Shown here piece by piece: positions 26,758 to 35,933 of a stretch of 64,000 nucleotides of DNA. This DNA is from Deltaproteobacteria bacterium (GTDB lineage: Bacteria > Myxococcota_A > UBA9160 > UBA6930): the NCBI GenBank assembly GCA_029261815.1, contig JAJDAQ010000027.1, positions 1 through 64,000 of the forward strand, in the 5' to 3' direction. The position numbers and the translations under genes were made by a program. Every line of letters begins with the position of its first letter. Within the stretch, counting starts at the first letter, position 1. The notes below the pieces were generated by a model. That model had not been told where the DNA came from, made no database searches, and was given only the letters and a program-made list of their open reading frames with translations.

Positions 26758-28235
26758 GAGTCCCCCGAACGGAGGTGCGGGAACAGGATCACTTCCCGCA
26801 GGTTGGCCGCATCCGCCAGGATGCGGACCACGCGGTCGATGCCCACACCGAGTCCACCGGTCGGTGGCATCCCGTGCTCCATCGCGGTGAGGAAATCCTC
26901 ATCCATGGGATGGGCTTCGTCGTCTCCGGCTTCCGCCTGGACCCGCTGTTCGTCGAAGCGTGCTCGCTGGTCGATCGGATCGTTCAGCTCGCTGTAGGCG
27001 TTTGCGAGTTCCATCCCGGCCATGAAGAGCTCGAAGCGTTCGACGACGCGCGGATCGTCGGGCGACTTCTTGGCCAGCGGCGACAGCTCGGTCGGATGAT
27101 GTGTGATGAAGGTCGGCTGCATCAACCCAGGCTCTACGTGCTCGCTGAAGAGATCGTCCACCAGAACGGCCCAGGTCGGCGCGTCGCCGGCGCCGATTCC
27201 CTTTTCCTTGGCCGCTGCGCGGAGCGCTTCGACCGTCGTCGCTTCCAGAATGTCGATTCCGGTCGCCTCGACAATCGCCTCCTGCATCGAGACGCGCTTC
27301 CATTCGCCGCCCAACTCGAGCGTGTCGTCTCCCCATTTCACCGACAGGCTACCGGTGGCCGCTTCCGCGGCGGCCCGGACCATGCCCTGCACCAGATCCA
27401 TCATGTCCTGGTAGTCGGCGAATGCCTGGTAGCACTCCATCATCGTGAACTCGGGGCTGTGCTTGTGGCTGATGCCCTCGTTCCGGAAGTTATGTGCGAT
27501 CTCGTAGACGCGATCGAGGCCTCCGATCACGAGTCGCTTCAAGTAGAGTTCATCCGATATGCGCAGGTAGAGCTGCTGGTCGTACTTGTCGTGATGGGTA
27601 ACGAACGGCTCGGCCGCAGCGCCGCCGTACAGCGGCTGCAATACCGGCGTCTCGACCTCCAGGAAGTCCCGCTCATCCAGAAAGCGGCGAACCGCCGAGA
27701 TCGTGCGACTCCGTAGGATCGCGATCTCCCGCGAGCGTTCGTTCGACAGCAGGTCGAGGTAACGCTGCCGATACCGGGCCTCCTGATCCTGCAGGCCGTG
27801 CCATTTCTCGGGAAGCGGTAGAAGTGCCTTCGACAGCATCTGTGCCTGCGCCAGATCTACCGAGAGTTCGCCCTTCTGGGTGCGCCAGACACGCCCCTCG
27901 ACCCGAACAAAGTCGCCGATGTCGATCTTCTTGTTGGCGAAGCGGAAGATCTCCGGGTCGATCTCGCTCTTTCGCGCACTCACCTGCAGCGCGACGCCCG
28001 ACTCTACGAGCGTAAAGAACACGAGCTTCCCGAACGACCGGTGGCTCTTGACGCGACCCACGATCGCGACCTCGTTGTTCTCGGACTCGAGCTGTTCGCC
28101 GTCCTTCTCGTCGTGCGCAGCCCGCACTTCGGCGATCGGCGTGTACGCGCCCGTTCGCGGCGGATACGGGTCAACGCCGGCCTCCCGCAGCGCTTCGAGT
28201 CGCTGAAGACGGACGTTGCGTTCCTGTTCACTCAT
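26754..28235 (-). CDS. lysS: Lysyl-tRNA synthetase, class II
   Basis: 493 residues from ATG at 28235, overlapping the prfB stop as ATGA; upstream in-frame sequence is a prfB shadow. The N-terminal OB-fold anticodon-binding domain (about 50-160) contains VAIVGRVKSHRSFGK. Class II motifs follow: motif 1 around FLEVETPVLQPLYGGAAAEPF, motif 2 YEIAHNFRNEGISHKHSPEFTMMECYQA, and motif 3 GLGVGIDRVVRIL close to the C-terminus. It starts the conserved lysS-lolC-lolD-bamA string of Deltaproteobacteria. Confidence 0.96.
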   Translation of the reverse strand: MSEQERNVRLQRLEALREAGVDPYPPRTGAYTPIAEVRAAHDEKDGEQLESENNEVAIVGRVKSHRSFGKLVFFTLVESGVALQVSARKSEIDPEIFRFANKKIDIGDFVRVEGRVWRTQKGELSVDLAQAQMLSKALLPLPEKWHGLQDQEARYRQRYLDLLSNERSREIAILRSRTISAVRRFLDERDFLEVETPVLQPLYGGAAAEPFVTHHDKYDQQLYLRISDELYLKRLVIGGLDRVYEIAHNFRNEGISHKHSPEFTMMECYQAFADYQDMMDLVQGMVRAAAEAATGSLSVKWGDDTLELGGEWKRVSMQEAIVEATGIDILEATTVEALRAAAKEKGIGAGDAPTWAVLVDDLFSEHVEPGLMQPTFITHHPTELSPLAKKSPDDPRVVERFELFMAGMELANAYSELNDPIDQRARFDEQRVQAEAGDDEAHPMDEDFLTAMEHGMPPTGGLGVGIDRVVRILADAANLREVILFPHLRSGDS

Positions 28236-29381
28236 TCGGAGCTCCCGGCGCTGCCGGACTGAAACAGCAGCGTGGCGCGGATGAACGGATCGAGGCGGCC
28301 GTCGAGAACGGCATGCGCATTTCCGATCTCGACTCCCGTGCGATGGTCCTTCACGCGTTGAGTCGGGTGAAGGGTGTAGGAGCGGATCTGGCTCCCGAAG
28401 TCGATGGCCTTCTTGTCGCCCGAGAGCTCGGCCATCTTGGCTTCCTGCTCGCGTCGCATGTGCTCGTAGAGACGTGCACGCAACACCTTCATCGCCGAAG
28501 CCTTGTTCTTGTGCTGCGACCGCTCGTTCTGGCACTGAACGACGATGCCCGAGGGCACGTGGGTCAGGCGCACGGCGGAGTCCGTCTTGTTGACGTGCTG
28601 CCCCCCCGCGCCTCCCGCACGGTACGTGTCGATTCGCAGGTCGTTCTCATCGATGTCGACGTCGATCGAGTCGTCGATCTCTGGATAGACGGTCACGCTC
28701 GCGAAGGCCGTATGGCGTCGACTCTGCGAATCGAACGGAGAGATGCGAACCAGACGATGCACACCCTCCTCTGCCTTCATGTATCCAAAGGCGGAATCCC
28801 CGGTGATGGTCGCGGTCACTCCGCGAAGTCCGGCCTCGTCGCCTTCCTGGGCGTCGAGGATCTCGACCTTGTAGTCGTGCTCCTCGGCCCAGCGGGAGTA
28901 CATCCGGAACAGCATCTCGGCCCAGTCCGCAGCATCCGTCCCGCCCGCGCCGGCGTTGATCGACACAATGGCGTTCGAAGCGTCGTGTTCGCCGCCCAAC
29001 ATCTGACGAAGCTCGGCGTCTTCGAGTTCGCGCTCGGCGTCGTCGAGCTTCTCGCCGGCCTCGCCCAACGTCGATGCGTCCGATTCCTCGGCGGCAAGCT
29101 CCAGCAGCACTTCAGCGTCGGAGACGCTTTCACCGAGCCCATCCAGGAACGTCAGTTCGCGTTCGACCTTCCGTTTGTCCCGCAGAACCCGTTCCGCAGC
29201 CTCGCGGTCGTCCCAGAGGTCAGGCTTCGCTGCGGCTTCGTCGAGGGCGGCGAGTTGATCACGGAGCCCGGCCTCGTCAAAGCCGCCCCCGGAACTCGCC
29301 CAGGCGTCCACGCACGGTGCGAAGCCGCTCAGCCAGTTCGTTCGGGTCGACGGGGGCGGCGCTTTTTTCGGCGTCGCTCAT
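28232..29381 (-). CDS. prfB: Peptide chain release factor 2 (programmed +1 frameshift)
   Basis: RF2 is encoded in two frames. The first 34 codons run from ATG at 29381 (AGGAG seven bases upstream, ATGA overlap with lnt) to CTT at 29282-29280, followed by an in-frame TGA. Skipping one base puts translation on GAC at 29278 and yields a ~382-residue protein. Joined at the slip, RGRL-DEAGLRDQL parallels the E. coli junction RGYLDYDAKK. The body has the catalytic GGQ (AGGAGGQHVNKTD) and the SPF stop-codon reader (RISPFDSQSRRHTAF). A gene finder would start it at 29311 and lose the N-terminus. It is a working gene, not a pseudogene. Confidence 0.95.
29276..29292 (-). promoter_or_regulatory. prfB autoregulatory frameshift signal
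   Basis: On the minus strand the order is GGGGG (29290-29286), a three-base spacer CGG, the slippery CTT (29282-29280), TGA (29279-29277), then C at 29276. This reproduces the E. coli arrangement AGGGGG-UAU-CUU-UGA-C, in which an internal Shine-Dalgarno three bases from CUU and a slow UGAC stop let low RF2 trigger a +1 shift. Function is known for the family; the site itself is read directly. Confidence 0.93.
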
Positions 29382-30967
29382 CGGGGTTCTCCTGAAATGT
29401 CTTCGGTGGGCCGCCGCCGTCCGGCGCGGACCGCCCAGCCCAACGAGCCGACCCAACAACCCCAGGCAAACACATCACCATGGGCTGCATAGAAGGTGGG
29501 GGCCTGCTCGGGGGAGCGGAGCCGCAGGGTTCCCACCAGGAAATCGCGCTCGAAGATTCTCGTTCTCTCCTGGACCCGACCGCGCGCGTCGATGAAGGCC
29601 GACACCCCCGTGTTCGCCGCCCGCGCCGTCCAGGTCCCGGTCTCGGCCGAGCGCATCGCCGTCATTGCCAGGAACTGGAAGGGAGCACCCGTTGCGCCGT
29701 ACCAGGCGTCATTGGTGATCCCGAACAAGACCTGGGCCCCATCCTTCGACACGCGCCGGACGTGGTCCGGAAAGAGCAGTTCATAGCAAATTGGAACCCC
29801 GATCCGATGGGTCGGTTCCTCCCCTGGGCGTCCCCAGGACTCGACTGCGCGCGGGCCGACGCCCGGAGTCAGGTCGCGGCTCGTGACTCCCGTCGCCAGC
29901 GGCTTGATGAAGCGCGCCAGAATCGAGCGAAATGGGAGGAACTCACCGAATGGCACGAGCTTGACCTTGTCGTAACGGGCGCTGAGCAGCCCGTCCGGTG
30001 AGTACAGGTAGGCGCTGTCGTACACGCTCGGAGTCTGACCGCTCTCGTCCCACTCGACGCCGGCCGCGCCGACCACGAGTCGCGCGCCCGTCTGGATGGC
30101 GAGCGCCCGGAAGCGGGCCGCCAGCTCGGGCGAGTTCAGCGCACCCGGAATCGCGGTCTCGGGCCAGACGATCCACTCAGCGCCTTCGGCGGCCGCCCGG
30201 TGGGCCAGTTCCTCATAGATGGCGAGCGTTCGCTCGAAATAATCCGGGGCCCACTTTACGCCCTGCTCGATGTTCCCCTGAAGTACGGCCACGCGGACCT
30301 CGGAGCCGGCCGGCGACTCGGGGGCTGCCACCCATCCGACACCATGGAGTGTCAGAGCGATCGCGATTCCGGCTCCAGCCACCCGCCGTGACTGCGCGCC
30401 GTCGAATGGCCGCCACGCGTAGAGCAAGCTCGCAGCCGCGAACACGGCGACCGCCGACAGCCCATAGACCCCGGTCCACGAAACGATTCCGAGCAGCGGA
30501 CCATCGAGATGCAGCGCGTACCCGATGGTCGCCCAGGGAAAACCGCCAAAGACGAACGACCTCGCGTGATCCAGGACGACCCACAGTGCGGCCAACGCCA
30601 AGGGCACAGCCGCGCCCCGGCGCGCCAGCCAGGCCGCGCCGGCAGCGAAGAGCCCCGTGGCGAACGCGGGATAGAGAGCGAGCAACACCGGCGTCACGAA
30701 GCCGGCCCACACCGGCGCGCCTCCGTATTTCACGGTCACGACGTAGATCCAGTGCAGGATCAGCGCATGGGCGACCAACCCCAGCCCGAAGCCTCGCGTC
30801 CAGGCAGCCCGGGGCCCGAGGCCGCGCAGCGTGAGCAGCAGGCATGCAGGAGACAGCCAGGCTCCGACCAGGCCGAGGTCGATGACACGGTCTCCAAGCG
30901 GGTGGGGAAATGCGAGGACGGTCGCGAGGACGTAGCCAACGCCCGCGATGAGCCCTACGCGACTCAC
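29378..30967 (-). CDS. lnt: Apolipoprotein N-acyltransferase
   Basis: 529 residues. About six to seven N-terminal membrane segments (to about residue 215) are followed by a nitrilase-like periplasmic domain with the catalytic triad: Glu in WPETAIPG, Lys in YDKVKLVPFGEFLPF and Cys in ICYELLFP. A C-terminal helix closes the protein. It N-acylates the lipid-modified Cys of lipoproteins, making substrates for LolCD encoded further along the same run. The ATG overlaps the ybeY stop. Confidence 0.95.
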   Translation of the reverse strand: MSRVGLIAGVGYVLATVLAFPHPLGDRVIDLGLVGAWLSPACLLLTLRGLGPRAAWTRGFGLGLVAHALILHWIYVVTVKYGGAPVWAGFVTPVLLALYPAFATGLFAAGAAWLARRGAAVPLALAALWVVLDHARSFVFGGFPWATIGYALHLDGPLLGIVSWTGVYGLSAVAVFAAASLLYAWRPFDGAQSRRVAGAGIAIALTLHGVGWVAAPESPAGSEVRVAVLQGNIEQGVKWAPDYFERTLAIYEELAHRAAAEGAEWIVWPETAIPGALNSPELAARFRALAIQTGARLVVGAAGVEWDESGQTPSVYDSAYLYSPDGLLSARYDKVKLVPFGEFLPFRSILARFIKPLATGVTSRDLTPGVGPRAVESWGRPGEEPTHRIGVPICYELLFPDHVRRVSKDGAQVLFGITNDAWYGATGAPFQFLAMTAMRSAETGTWTARAANTGVSAFIDARGRVQERTRIFERDFLVGTLRLRSPEQAPTFYAAHGDVFAWGCWVGSLGWAVRAGRRRPTEDISGEPR

Positions 30968-31398
30968 GAAACCGCCGCGCGCACTTCCCGCTCGCGCGCC
31001 TCCATTACTTCCGCTTCGGCGTCGACCTCGTGGTCGAACCCCAGCAAGTGGAGAACTCCGTGGATCAACAGGCGGAGCAGTTCCTCGTCGAGGTCATGAC
31101 CGAGTTCGTGCGCCTGACGCTGCGCCGTCGGAACCGAGATGATGACGTCGCCTAACATTACGCCGCGCCAGTCCGCATGATCGCCCTCGAGAAGCGAGAA
31201 GGAGAGGACGTCGGTCGGACCTTCCTTGGCGCGATAGGTGCGATTGAGCTCGGCAATCTCGTCGTCGCTGACCAGGGCCACAGACAGCTCGGCGTCCGGC
31301 ACCTCGGCAGCCGCCAACACCGCTTCGCAACGACGTGTGAACTGCTCGGCATCGAACCCCGGCTCCCCATCCGGGGGACCGGTGACCAGTGTCGTCAT
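30964..31398 (-). CDS. ybeY: Endoribonuclease YbeY
   Basis: 144 residues. The zinc-binding signature HGVLHLLGFDH (HGxLHLxGxDH) lies at about residues 112-122, and the family block GPTDVLSFSLLEGD precedes it. YbeY is a single-strand RNA nuclease for 16S rRNA maturation and 70S quality control. It follows phoH with an ATGA overlap; phoH-ybeY-lnt is a widely conserved order. Confidence 0.94.
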   Translation of the reverse strand: MTTLVTGPPDGEPGFDAEQFTRRCEAVLAAAEVPDAELSVALVSDDEIAELNRTYRAKEGPTDVLSFSLLEGDHADWRGVMLGDVIISVPTAQRQAHELGHDLDEELLRLLIHGVLHLLGFDHEVDAEAEVMEAREREVRAAVS

Positions 31399-32486
31399 TC
31401 CGGGTCGTCGGGCGCTTCTGCGAGCGCCGCGGGCGGCCTTCCGAGTTCTGCGATCGCCTTCTGGCGCTCTCGCTCCTCCGCCCGCGCCGTGTCGCGCCGG
31501 TCGTAAGCGCGAACGATCGACTGCACCAGCGGATGCCGGACCACATCGGCTTCACTGAACTGCATGACCCCGATCCCGGCGACACCCTCAAGCACACGGA
31601 GCGCGTCAGCGAGCCCGCTCGCCTGCGCGCTGGGGAGGTCCACCTGGGTCACGTCGCCGGTGACGACGGCCTTCGAGTCGTAGCCGAGCCGCGTCAGGAA
31701 CATCTTCATCTGTTCCGGCGTGGTGTTCTGCGCTTCGTCGAGAATCACGAAGGAGCCGTTCAGCGTCCGTCCACGCATGAAGGCCAACGGTGCGACCTCG
31801 ATGATGCCGCGCTCGATCAAACGCTGGGCCTTCTCGAAATCCATCATGTCGTGCAGCGCATCGTAGAGAGGCCGAAGGTAGGGATTCACCTTGTCAGCCA
31901 TCGAACCCGGCAGGAAACCGAGTCGCTCGCCGGCCTCGACGGCCGGGCGGGTCAGCACCACGCGCGTGACTTCGTGACGGTTGAGTGCCGCGATCGCCAT
32001 CGCCATTGCGAGGTAGGTCTTGCCGGTCCCCGCCGGACCGATCGACAGAACCACATCATCGCGTTGGATCGTCTCGATGTAGCGGCGCTGCGCGATGTTC
32101 TTCGCGTTGATTCGCTGCCGACCACCCACAGACGACAAGACGTCGGCGTAGACGTCCTTCAGTTTCAGATCGGGTTCCTTCGTGACGGCCTGGATCGCGG
32201 CGTGCACATCTCGCGACTCGATCGCCTGCCCATCGCGCAAGAGGGCGTAGAGTTCTTCGAGCACCTTGCGACCGAGACGGACGCGGTCCTCGTCGCCCAC
32301 GAGCTTCACCTGGTTGCCGCGCGCGCGAACCTGCACACCGAGATCCTGCTCGAGGATCCGAAGCGTCTGCTCCCGCTCGCCGTAGAGGGAGGCCGCCAGC
32401 TGGTTGTCGTCAAAGACCAGGGTCTGGCGCGTACTGGCACTGGAGTCGGTCAGGGAGTTCTCCGCTTCGGCGGAGAGCAGCCTCAC
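31395..32486 (-). CDS. phoH: PhoH family ATPase
   Basis: 363 residues from GTG at 32486, which overlaps the preceding stop as GTGA; sequence further upstream in this frame is a shadow. An N-terminal KH-like region (about 20-95, TLRILEQDLGVQVRARGNQVKL) precedes the PhoH ATPase core: Walker A SIGPAGTGKTYLA, LGFLPGSM, and Walker B FVILDEAQNTT. This is the PhoH-long type (PhoL/YbeZ) that partners YbeY in rRNA metabolism. Confidence 0.93.
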   Translation of the reverse strand: MRLLSAEAENSLTDSSASTRQTLVFDDNQLAASLYGEREQTLRILEQDLGVQVRARGNQVKLVGDEDRVRLGRKVLEELYALLRDGQAIESRDVHAAIQAVTKEPDLKLKDVYADVLSSVGGRQRINAKNIAQRRYIETIQRDDVVLSIGPAGTGKTYLAMAMAIAALNRHEVTRVVLTRPAVEAGERLGFLPGSMADKVNPYLRPLYDALHDMMDFEKAQRLIERGIIEVAPLAFMRGRTLNGSFVILDEAQNTTPEQMKMFLTRLGYDSKAVVTGDVTQVDLPSAQASGLADALRVLEGVAGIGVMQFSEADVVRHPLVQSIVRAYDRRDTARAEERERQKAIAELGRPPAALAEAPDDPE

Positions 32487-33610
32487 TCCTCTGGAGCGAG
32501 GACCAGGAACGTCTCTCCGCGTTGGTCGTAATAGTATTGACGCCCGACGGGAGGTGCCATGTGCGCGCCGAATACGGGCGGAAGACCATCGAGATCCGCG
32601 AGGTCGGACGGCCACTCCCCGCGCGCGAAGCGATACGCTTCGGTGGCGTTGCGGAGCCGCAGGAGTTCGAACGCGTACGCCGCACGGTGCTCTGGGGACG
32701 GCGTGAGTTCCGCACGCGCGGTGCCCTCCACCAGGGAAGGACCCCGTAGCCACAGGACGGCCACCATCGTGGCAAGCAGCAGGAAGGGCAGCACCGAGAG
32801 CGCGATCGCCACCGGAGACGGGCCCGCCGAGAGTTCGGAGGACACGCGACGACGCTTGCGGCCTTCCTGGGCATCGATCGCGCGAGGCGCGATCATGCCG
32901 CGGCCACGCAGGTCGGAGAGCATCCGCGCGCCCTCGAAGCGGCCCAAACGAGAGAGATCGATCACCCGGCCCGTGCGGCGCCGGCCGTCGATCAGCAGGA
33001 ACAACCGTTCGGCCCGTGCCATCTGCTCTGGCGAGGACTCCGAAGCGCCCTGTCGGTAGGCGTCAAAGTGCCCGACGCGCTCGAAGATCGAAGTCGGATC
33101 GACGACCTCGGGGTCGAGCGTGTGCCATTCGTCGACCATGCGGAGCCCGTCCATCAGGATCTGCTCGGCCGGCATCAGGCGACCCGCATCGCGCTGATGG
33201 GCCAGTGGCTGCGCGGTGAAATGGAACGACCCGCTACTCCAACGCAGCAACTCGAACACGGTGTCTCGCGTAACGAGGTCGAGCGTGTCCTCGAGCTGAT
33301 CCGACGAGATCTCGCCGGACTCCATCACGACGTCGCTCAAGCGCGCGTCGCGGTCCTGGATCCCTCGTTCGATCTCGAGCAGACGCTCGGGTGTCAGGAT
33401 GCCGGTGCGGACCAGCATCTCTCCCAGCCCGGCTTCGTCGTAGGCGCCCGCGGTCTCTCCCCACACGACGGCGCCGCCATCGAAGGCGAGCCGGAGTCGC
33501 GCGCTGTCGCCGTTGACTTCGAGAATGCCGGTCTTCCGTTGCTGCCCGATGAGCTGGAAGACTTCGCCGATTCCGAAATCCCTCAGATTGCCGTGGAGTG
33601 CAACGGACAT
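32483..33610 (-). CDS. PATAN (DUF4388) protein with a membrane helix and pseudopilin-like C-terminus
   Basis: 375 residues from ATG at 33610 (TGATG overlap with the TPR gene). The N-terminal ~145 residues are a PATAN domain: LHGNLRDFGIGEVFQLIGQQRKTGILEV, then EMLVRTGILTPERLL and SGEISSDQLEDTLDLV. A second unit to about 255 looks like a winged-helix continuation (FLLIDGRRRTGRVIDLSRLGRFEG). One transmembrane helix (about 272-292) follows. The last ~70 residues (RNATEAYRFARGEWPSDLADL, ending YYYDQRGETFLVL) resemble the globular end of type II secretion pseudopilins. PATAN domains occur in PatA-type regulators of cyanobacteria. Function here is unknown. Confidence 0.72.
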   Translation of the reverse strand: MSVALHGNLRDFGIGEVFQLIGQQRKTGILEVNGDSARLRLAFDGGAVVWGETAGAYDEAGLGEMLVRTGILTPERLLEIERGIQDRDARLSDVVMESGEISSDQLEDTLDLVTRDTVFELLRWSSGSFHFTAQPLAHQRDAGRLMPAEQILMDGLRMVDEWHTLDPEVVDPTSIFERVGHFDAYRQGASESSPEQMARAERLFLLIDGRRRTGRVIDLSRLGRFEGARMLSDLRGRGMIAPRAIDAQEGRKRRRVSSELSAGPSPVAIALSVLPFLLLATMVAVLWLRGPSLVEGTARAELTPSPEHRAAYAFELLRLRNATEAYRFARGEWPSDLADLDGLPPVFGAHMAPPVGRQYYYDQRGETFLVLAPEE

Positions 33611-35430
33611 CAGTTTCGCTCCGCCATCACGAGCGTCGTCCCCAACACGGCCAGGTACGCCAGGATCCCCAGGCTCGTGCCGACAACCCGTACCGCGACG
33701 GGCAGTGCGCCCAGCGCAAGCGGGTCGGGCAACAGCGTCGTATCCATCCACACCAGGCACGCGGTCAGCGAGAACAGCGTCGCGCCAATCCAGCCCAGGA
33801 TCGGGCGCCCGCGGATGACCCCGGCAGCTCCTGGAATCACGAGCGTGGCCAGGCCGCGCGCGCGATCGATCAGGGCCTGACGTTCGCGGATCTGCCCCAG
33901 GCGTTGCATTCGGGTCGACGAATCGCCGCCCTTCTCCTGAAGGATCCGGGCGATCGCGTCGTAGTCGTCCCCATTCTCGCCGACGCGCCGCGACAGCAGC
34001 ATCCCCAACGCCAGCCCCATGCCCAAGGCGATGGCGAAGGCCGCGCTCGCGTGCACGAGACCACTCCCGAGCCAGCCCGGTGCGACACGTGCGCGTTCAA
34101 GGCGGGCCAATCGCTCGCCCTCGCCTGCGCGCGCGAGAGAGGCTTCTGCGAGGTCAGCCGGCAGTGCGATATCGGCTACGAGTCCAAGGGCGGTGGCACC
34201 GAACTCGCCCGTCAAGCGCGCGACCTCCGCGGGATCAATGCTCTGCGCCTCGGCCAGCGCCAGGCCTTGCTCGTCGAGCCGAATCGCCTTGCCGTAGGCC
34301 TGTGAAAGGTTGAAGAGGACCGCCGGAGACGGTTCACGCTTGGATGCCGTCTCGTACAGACGGATGGCCTCATCCACCTGGTCGGAGTCAAGGGCTACGC
34401 CGGCGGCGTTGTTCAGGAGATCGGGCGTCGCGTCGGCACCTTGCATTGCAAGGAGTCGCGAATAACGAGCGTTCGAACCTTCGAGGTCGCCCACTCGCTT
34501 GGCTCGCAGTGCCAATGCCCGCGCAGCAAAGGGTTCAGACTCTCCGGCGTAAGTCACGCGGGCGAGTTCCGACGCGGAGGGAAAGCCGTGTTCTGTGGCG
34601 TGCGCGGCCAATACGAGCGGGTCGCCAGCCATCGCGGCACGCGCCCGCGCGGACGCATCCATCAGCGGGTACATGGCCCCGACCGTTACGAACGCAACGG
34701 CGGCCACGGTCGCGCGCTGCCACATCGTGCCATACGCGATCGCGACGAATCCCATCGCCAACAGTAGACCCGCGGGCCCTTCTCCCAGCACGGTCGGGAG
34801 CAGCACCACACAGGCGAGGAGCGCGAAACGAGAAGAGGTTGGAAGGTCGTCGCGAATAACACTCATGTCGCGCACGAATCGAGGAAGCTTGATCACGGCG
34901 ACCAGTGTCAGGAAGAGCAGCGTCCCACCGGCGAGGGCCAGGCTGAGCAGTCGGTAGCCCTGCGCACGGGACCAGAGCGAGGCCTCGAGGTGGCCAGGAA
35001 CCCGCGTCGCAGCCGCGATGGTGGCGGCGGCCGCCCCAGGAAGATCACCGTCCTCGAAGCGGGCGGTGGCAAGGGCCGCGTGCGCTGCGGGAAGATTCGG
35101 CGCCAGACGGACTGCAGCTTCCGCTCTTGGGATCGGATCCCCCAGGTCGCTGGCCAGCAGTACAGCACGCGCCGGCGCCTCGAGATTCCGCATTCCGAGC
35201 TGGTAACCGGCACGAATCGTCCGCTCGACGCGCGCATCGAGGCTCGGTGCCGGGAGCGTCCAGGCGCGCAGGATCTTTCCGCGGAGGAGGCTGTCCTGTG
35301 CGAACCCAGTCGCAGCGGCCGGCATTTCGGACGGCGGCAAGGAGGCTGGCCCCAGGGGGGGCGCCGTTTCGGCCGCGACCGGGCCGGCCAGGAGCCAGAG
35401 TAGAAGTCCAATGGACACGCGGATGCGCAA
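33610..35430 (-). CDS. TPR-containing polytopic membrane protein
   Basis: About 606 residues. The TTG at 35430 is preferred because GGAGG lies five bases upstream; an ATG at 35442 (610 residues) lacks a good ribosome site. A signal peptide (RIRVSIGLLLWLLAGPVAAE) is followed by a periplasmic segment with TPR-like helices (PNLPAAHAALATARFEDGDLPGAA). Membrane helices lie near 170-190, 210-230 and 240-265. TPR-like repeats run to about 440 (LLNNAAGVALDSDQVDEAIRLYETAS, then SPAVLFNLSQAYG). More helices follow near 475-500 and 545-605. No enzyme motif is seen. It heads the transcription unit through lysS and beyond; role unknown. Confidence 0.68.
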   Translation of the reverse strand: MRIRVSIGLLLWLLAGPVAAETAPPLGPASLPPSEMPAAATGFAQDSLLRGKILRAWTLPAPSLDARVERTIRAGYQLGMRNLEAPARAVLLASDLGDPIPRAEAAVRLAPNLPAAHAALATARFEDGDLPGAAAATIAAATRVPGHLEASLWSRAQGYRLLSLALAGGTLLFLTLVAVIKLPRFVRDMSVIRDDLPTSSRFALLACVVLLPTVLGEGPAGLLLAMGFVAIAYGTMWQRATVAAVAFVTVGAMYPLMDASARARAAMAGDPLVLAAHATEHGFPSASELARVTYAGESEPFAARALALRAKRVGDLEGSNARYSRLLAMQGADATPDLLNNAAGVALDSDQVDEAIRLYETASKREPSPAVLFNLSQAYGKAIRLDEQGLALAEAQSIDPAEVARLTGEFGATALGLVADIALPADLAEASLARAGEGERLARLERARVAPGWLGSGLVHASAAFAIALGMGLALGMLLSRRVGENGDDYDAIARILQEKGGDSSTRMQRLGQIRERQALIDRARGLATLVIPGAAGVIRGRPILGWIGATLFSLTACLVWMDTTLLPDPLALGALPVAVRVVGTSLGILAYLAVLGTTLVMAERN

Positions 35431-35590
35431 AAATGCCTCCATTCCGCCCACGCGGCGGTCGGATTTCCGCCCCCGGGGCGACCGGATTCCTCTTGCGCAT
35501 CGGCCGGCCCGGCCCAGGACCTGAGCCGGGAAAGCGCCGCGGGGGCTGGGCAAGTCGAGCCGGGTTCGCCTATGTTCCCGCGCTCCCGGA

Positions 35591-35609
35591 GGACCGGTTC
35601 GTCCGGTCT
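35591..35609 (+). promoter_or_regulatory. Hairpin in rpsT leader
   Basis: A six-base-pair stem (GACCGG at 35592-35597 with CCGGTC at 35603-35608; loop TTCGT) extendable by a G-U pair, ending about 20 bases before the rpsT start codon and just before its GAGG ribosome site. E. coli rpsT is translationally autoregulated by S20 and also starts with UUG. A similar control here is inference. Confidence 0.35.
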
Positions 35610-35629
35610 CCCCTCAGCGAGGCACCCCG

Positions 35630-35896
35630 TTGGCCAACCACAAGTCTGCCGAAAAGCGAGCGCGTCAAGCGATCAAGCGCCGCGACCGAAATCGCGTCAT
35701 CCGAGGCTCTGTCCGGACGCGCGTGAAGGCCGTTCGCAAGGCGATCGCGGACGGCGACGCCGCCGTCGCGCTCACCGAGCTGCGCCTCGCCGAGCGCGAA
35801 TTCCGCAAGGCGGCCTCGAAGGGCTCGCTGAAGAAGACGACCGTAAGTCGGTCGGTCTCGCGCCTGGCCAAGGCCGTCCACGCCATCCAGGCCTAG
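35630..35896 (+). CDS. rpsT: 30S ribosomal protein S20
   Basis: 88 residues with the S20 pattern ANHKSAEKRARQAIKRRDRN, the KAASKGSLKKTTVSRSVSRLAKAVHAI tail and high Arg/Lys content. The start is TTG with GAGG seven bases upstream; no other start fits the conserved N-terminus. It stands alone on the plus strand, divergent from the TPR gene and convergent with holA. The 187-199-bp divergent gap must hold both promoters; a TATGTT at 35571 could be its -10 element, but no good -35 is seen. Confidence 0.97.
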   Translation: MANHKSAEKRARQAIKRRDRNRVIRGSVRTRVKAVRKAIADGDAAVALTELRLAEREFRKAASKGSLKKTTVSRSVSRLAKAVHAIQA

Positions 35897-35901
35897 CCGT
35901 T

Positions 35902-35923
35902 CGTGCCGCCAGCCGGCGGCACG
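35902..35923. terminator. Bidirectional hairpin between rpsT and holA
   Basis: A perfect 9-bp stem (CGTGCCGCC with GGCGGCACG) and a four-base loop fills the 37-bp gap between two convergent stop codons (35896 and 35934). There is no T-run on either side, so termination would rest on the stem or on Rho. Position strongly suggests a shared terminator. Confidence 0.6.
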
Positions 35924-35933
35924 CCCAGCTCGC

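Noticed and set aside
24613-26997. 794-codon plus-strand frame rich in His, Arg and Asp
   Set aside because: Antisense to lolD, lolC and lysS. Its composition is that of a reversed membrane-protein gene and has no recognisable domain.
29277-29311. prfB as a pseudogene or a gene starting at 29311
   Set aside because: The TGA sits in the canonical RF2 frameshift context, and both halves fit together.
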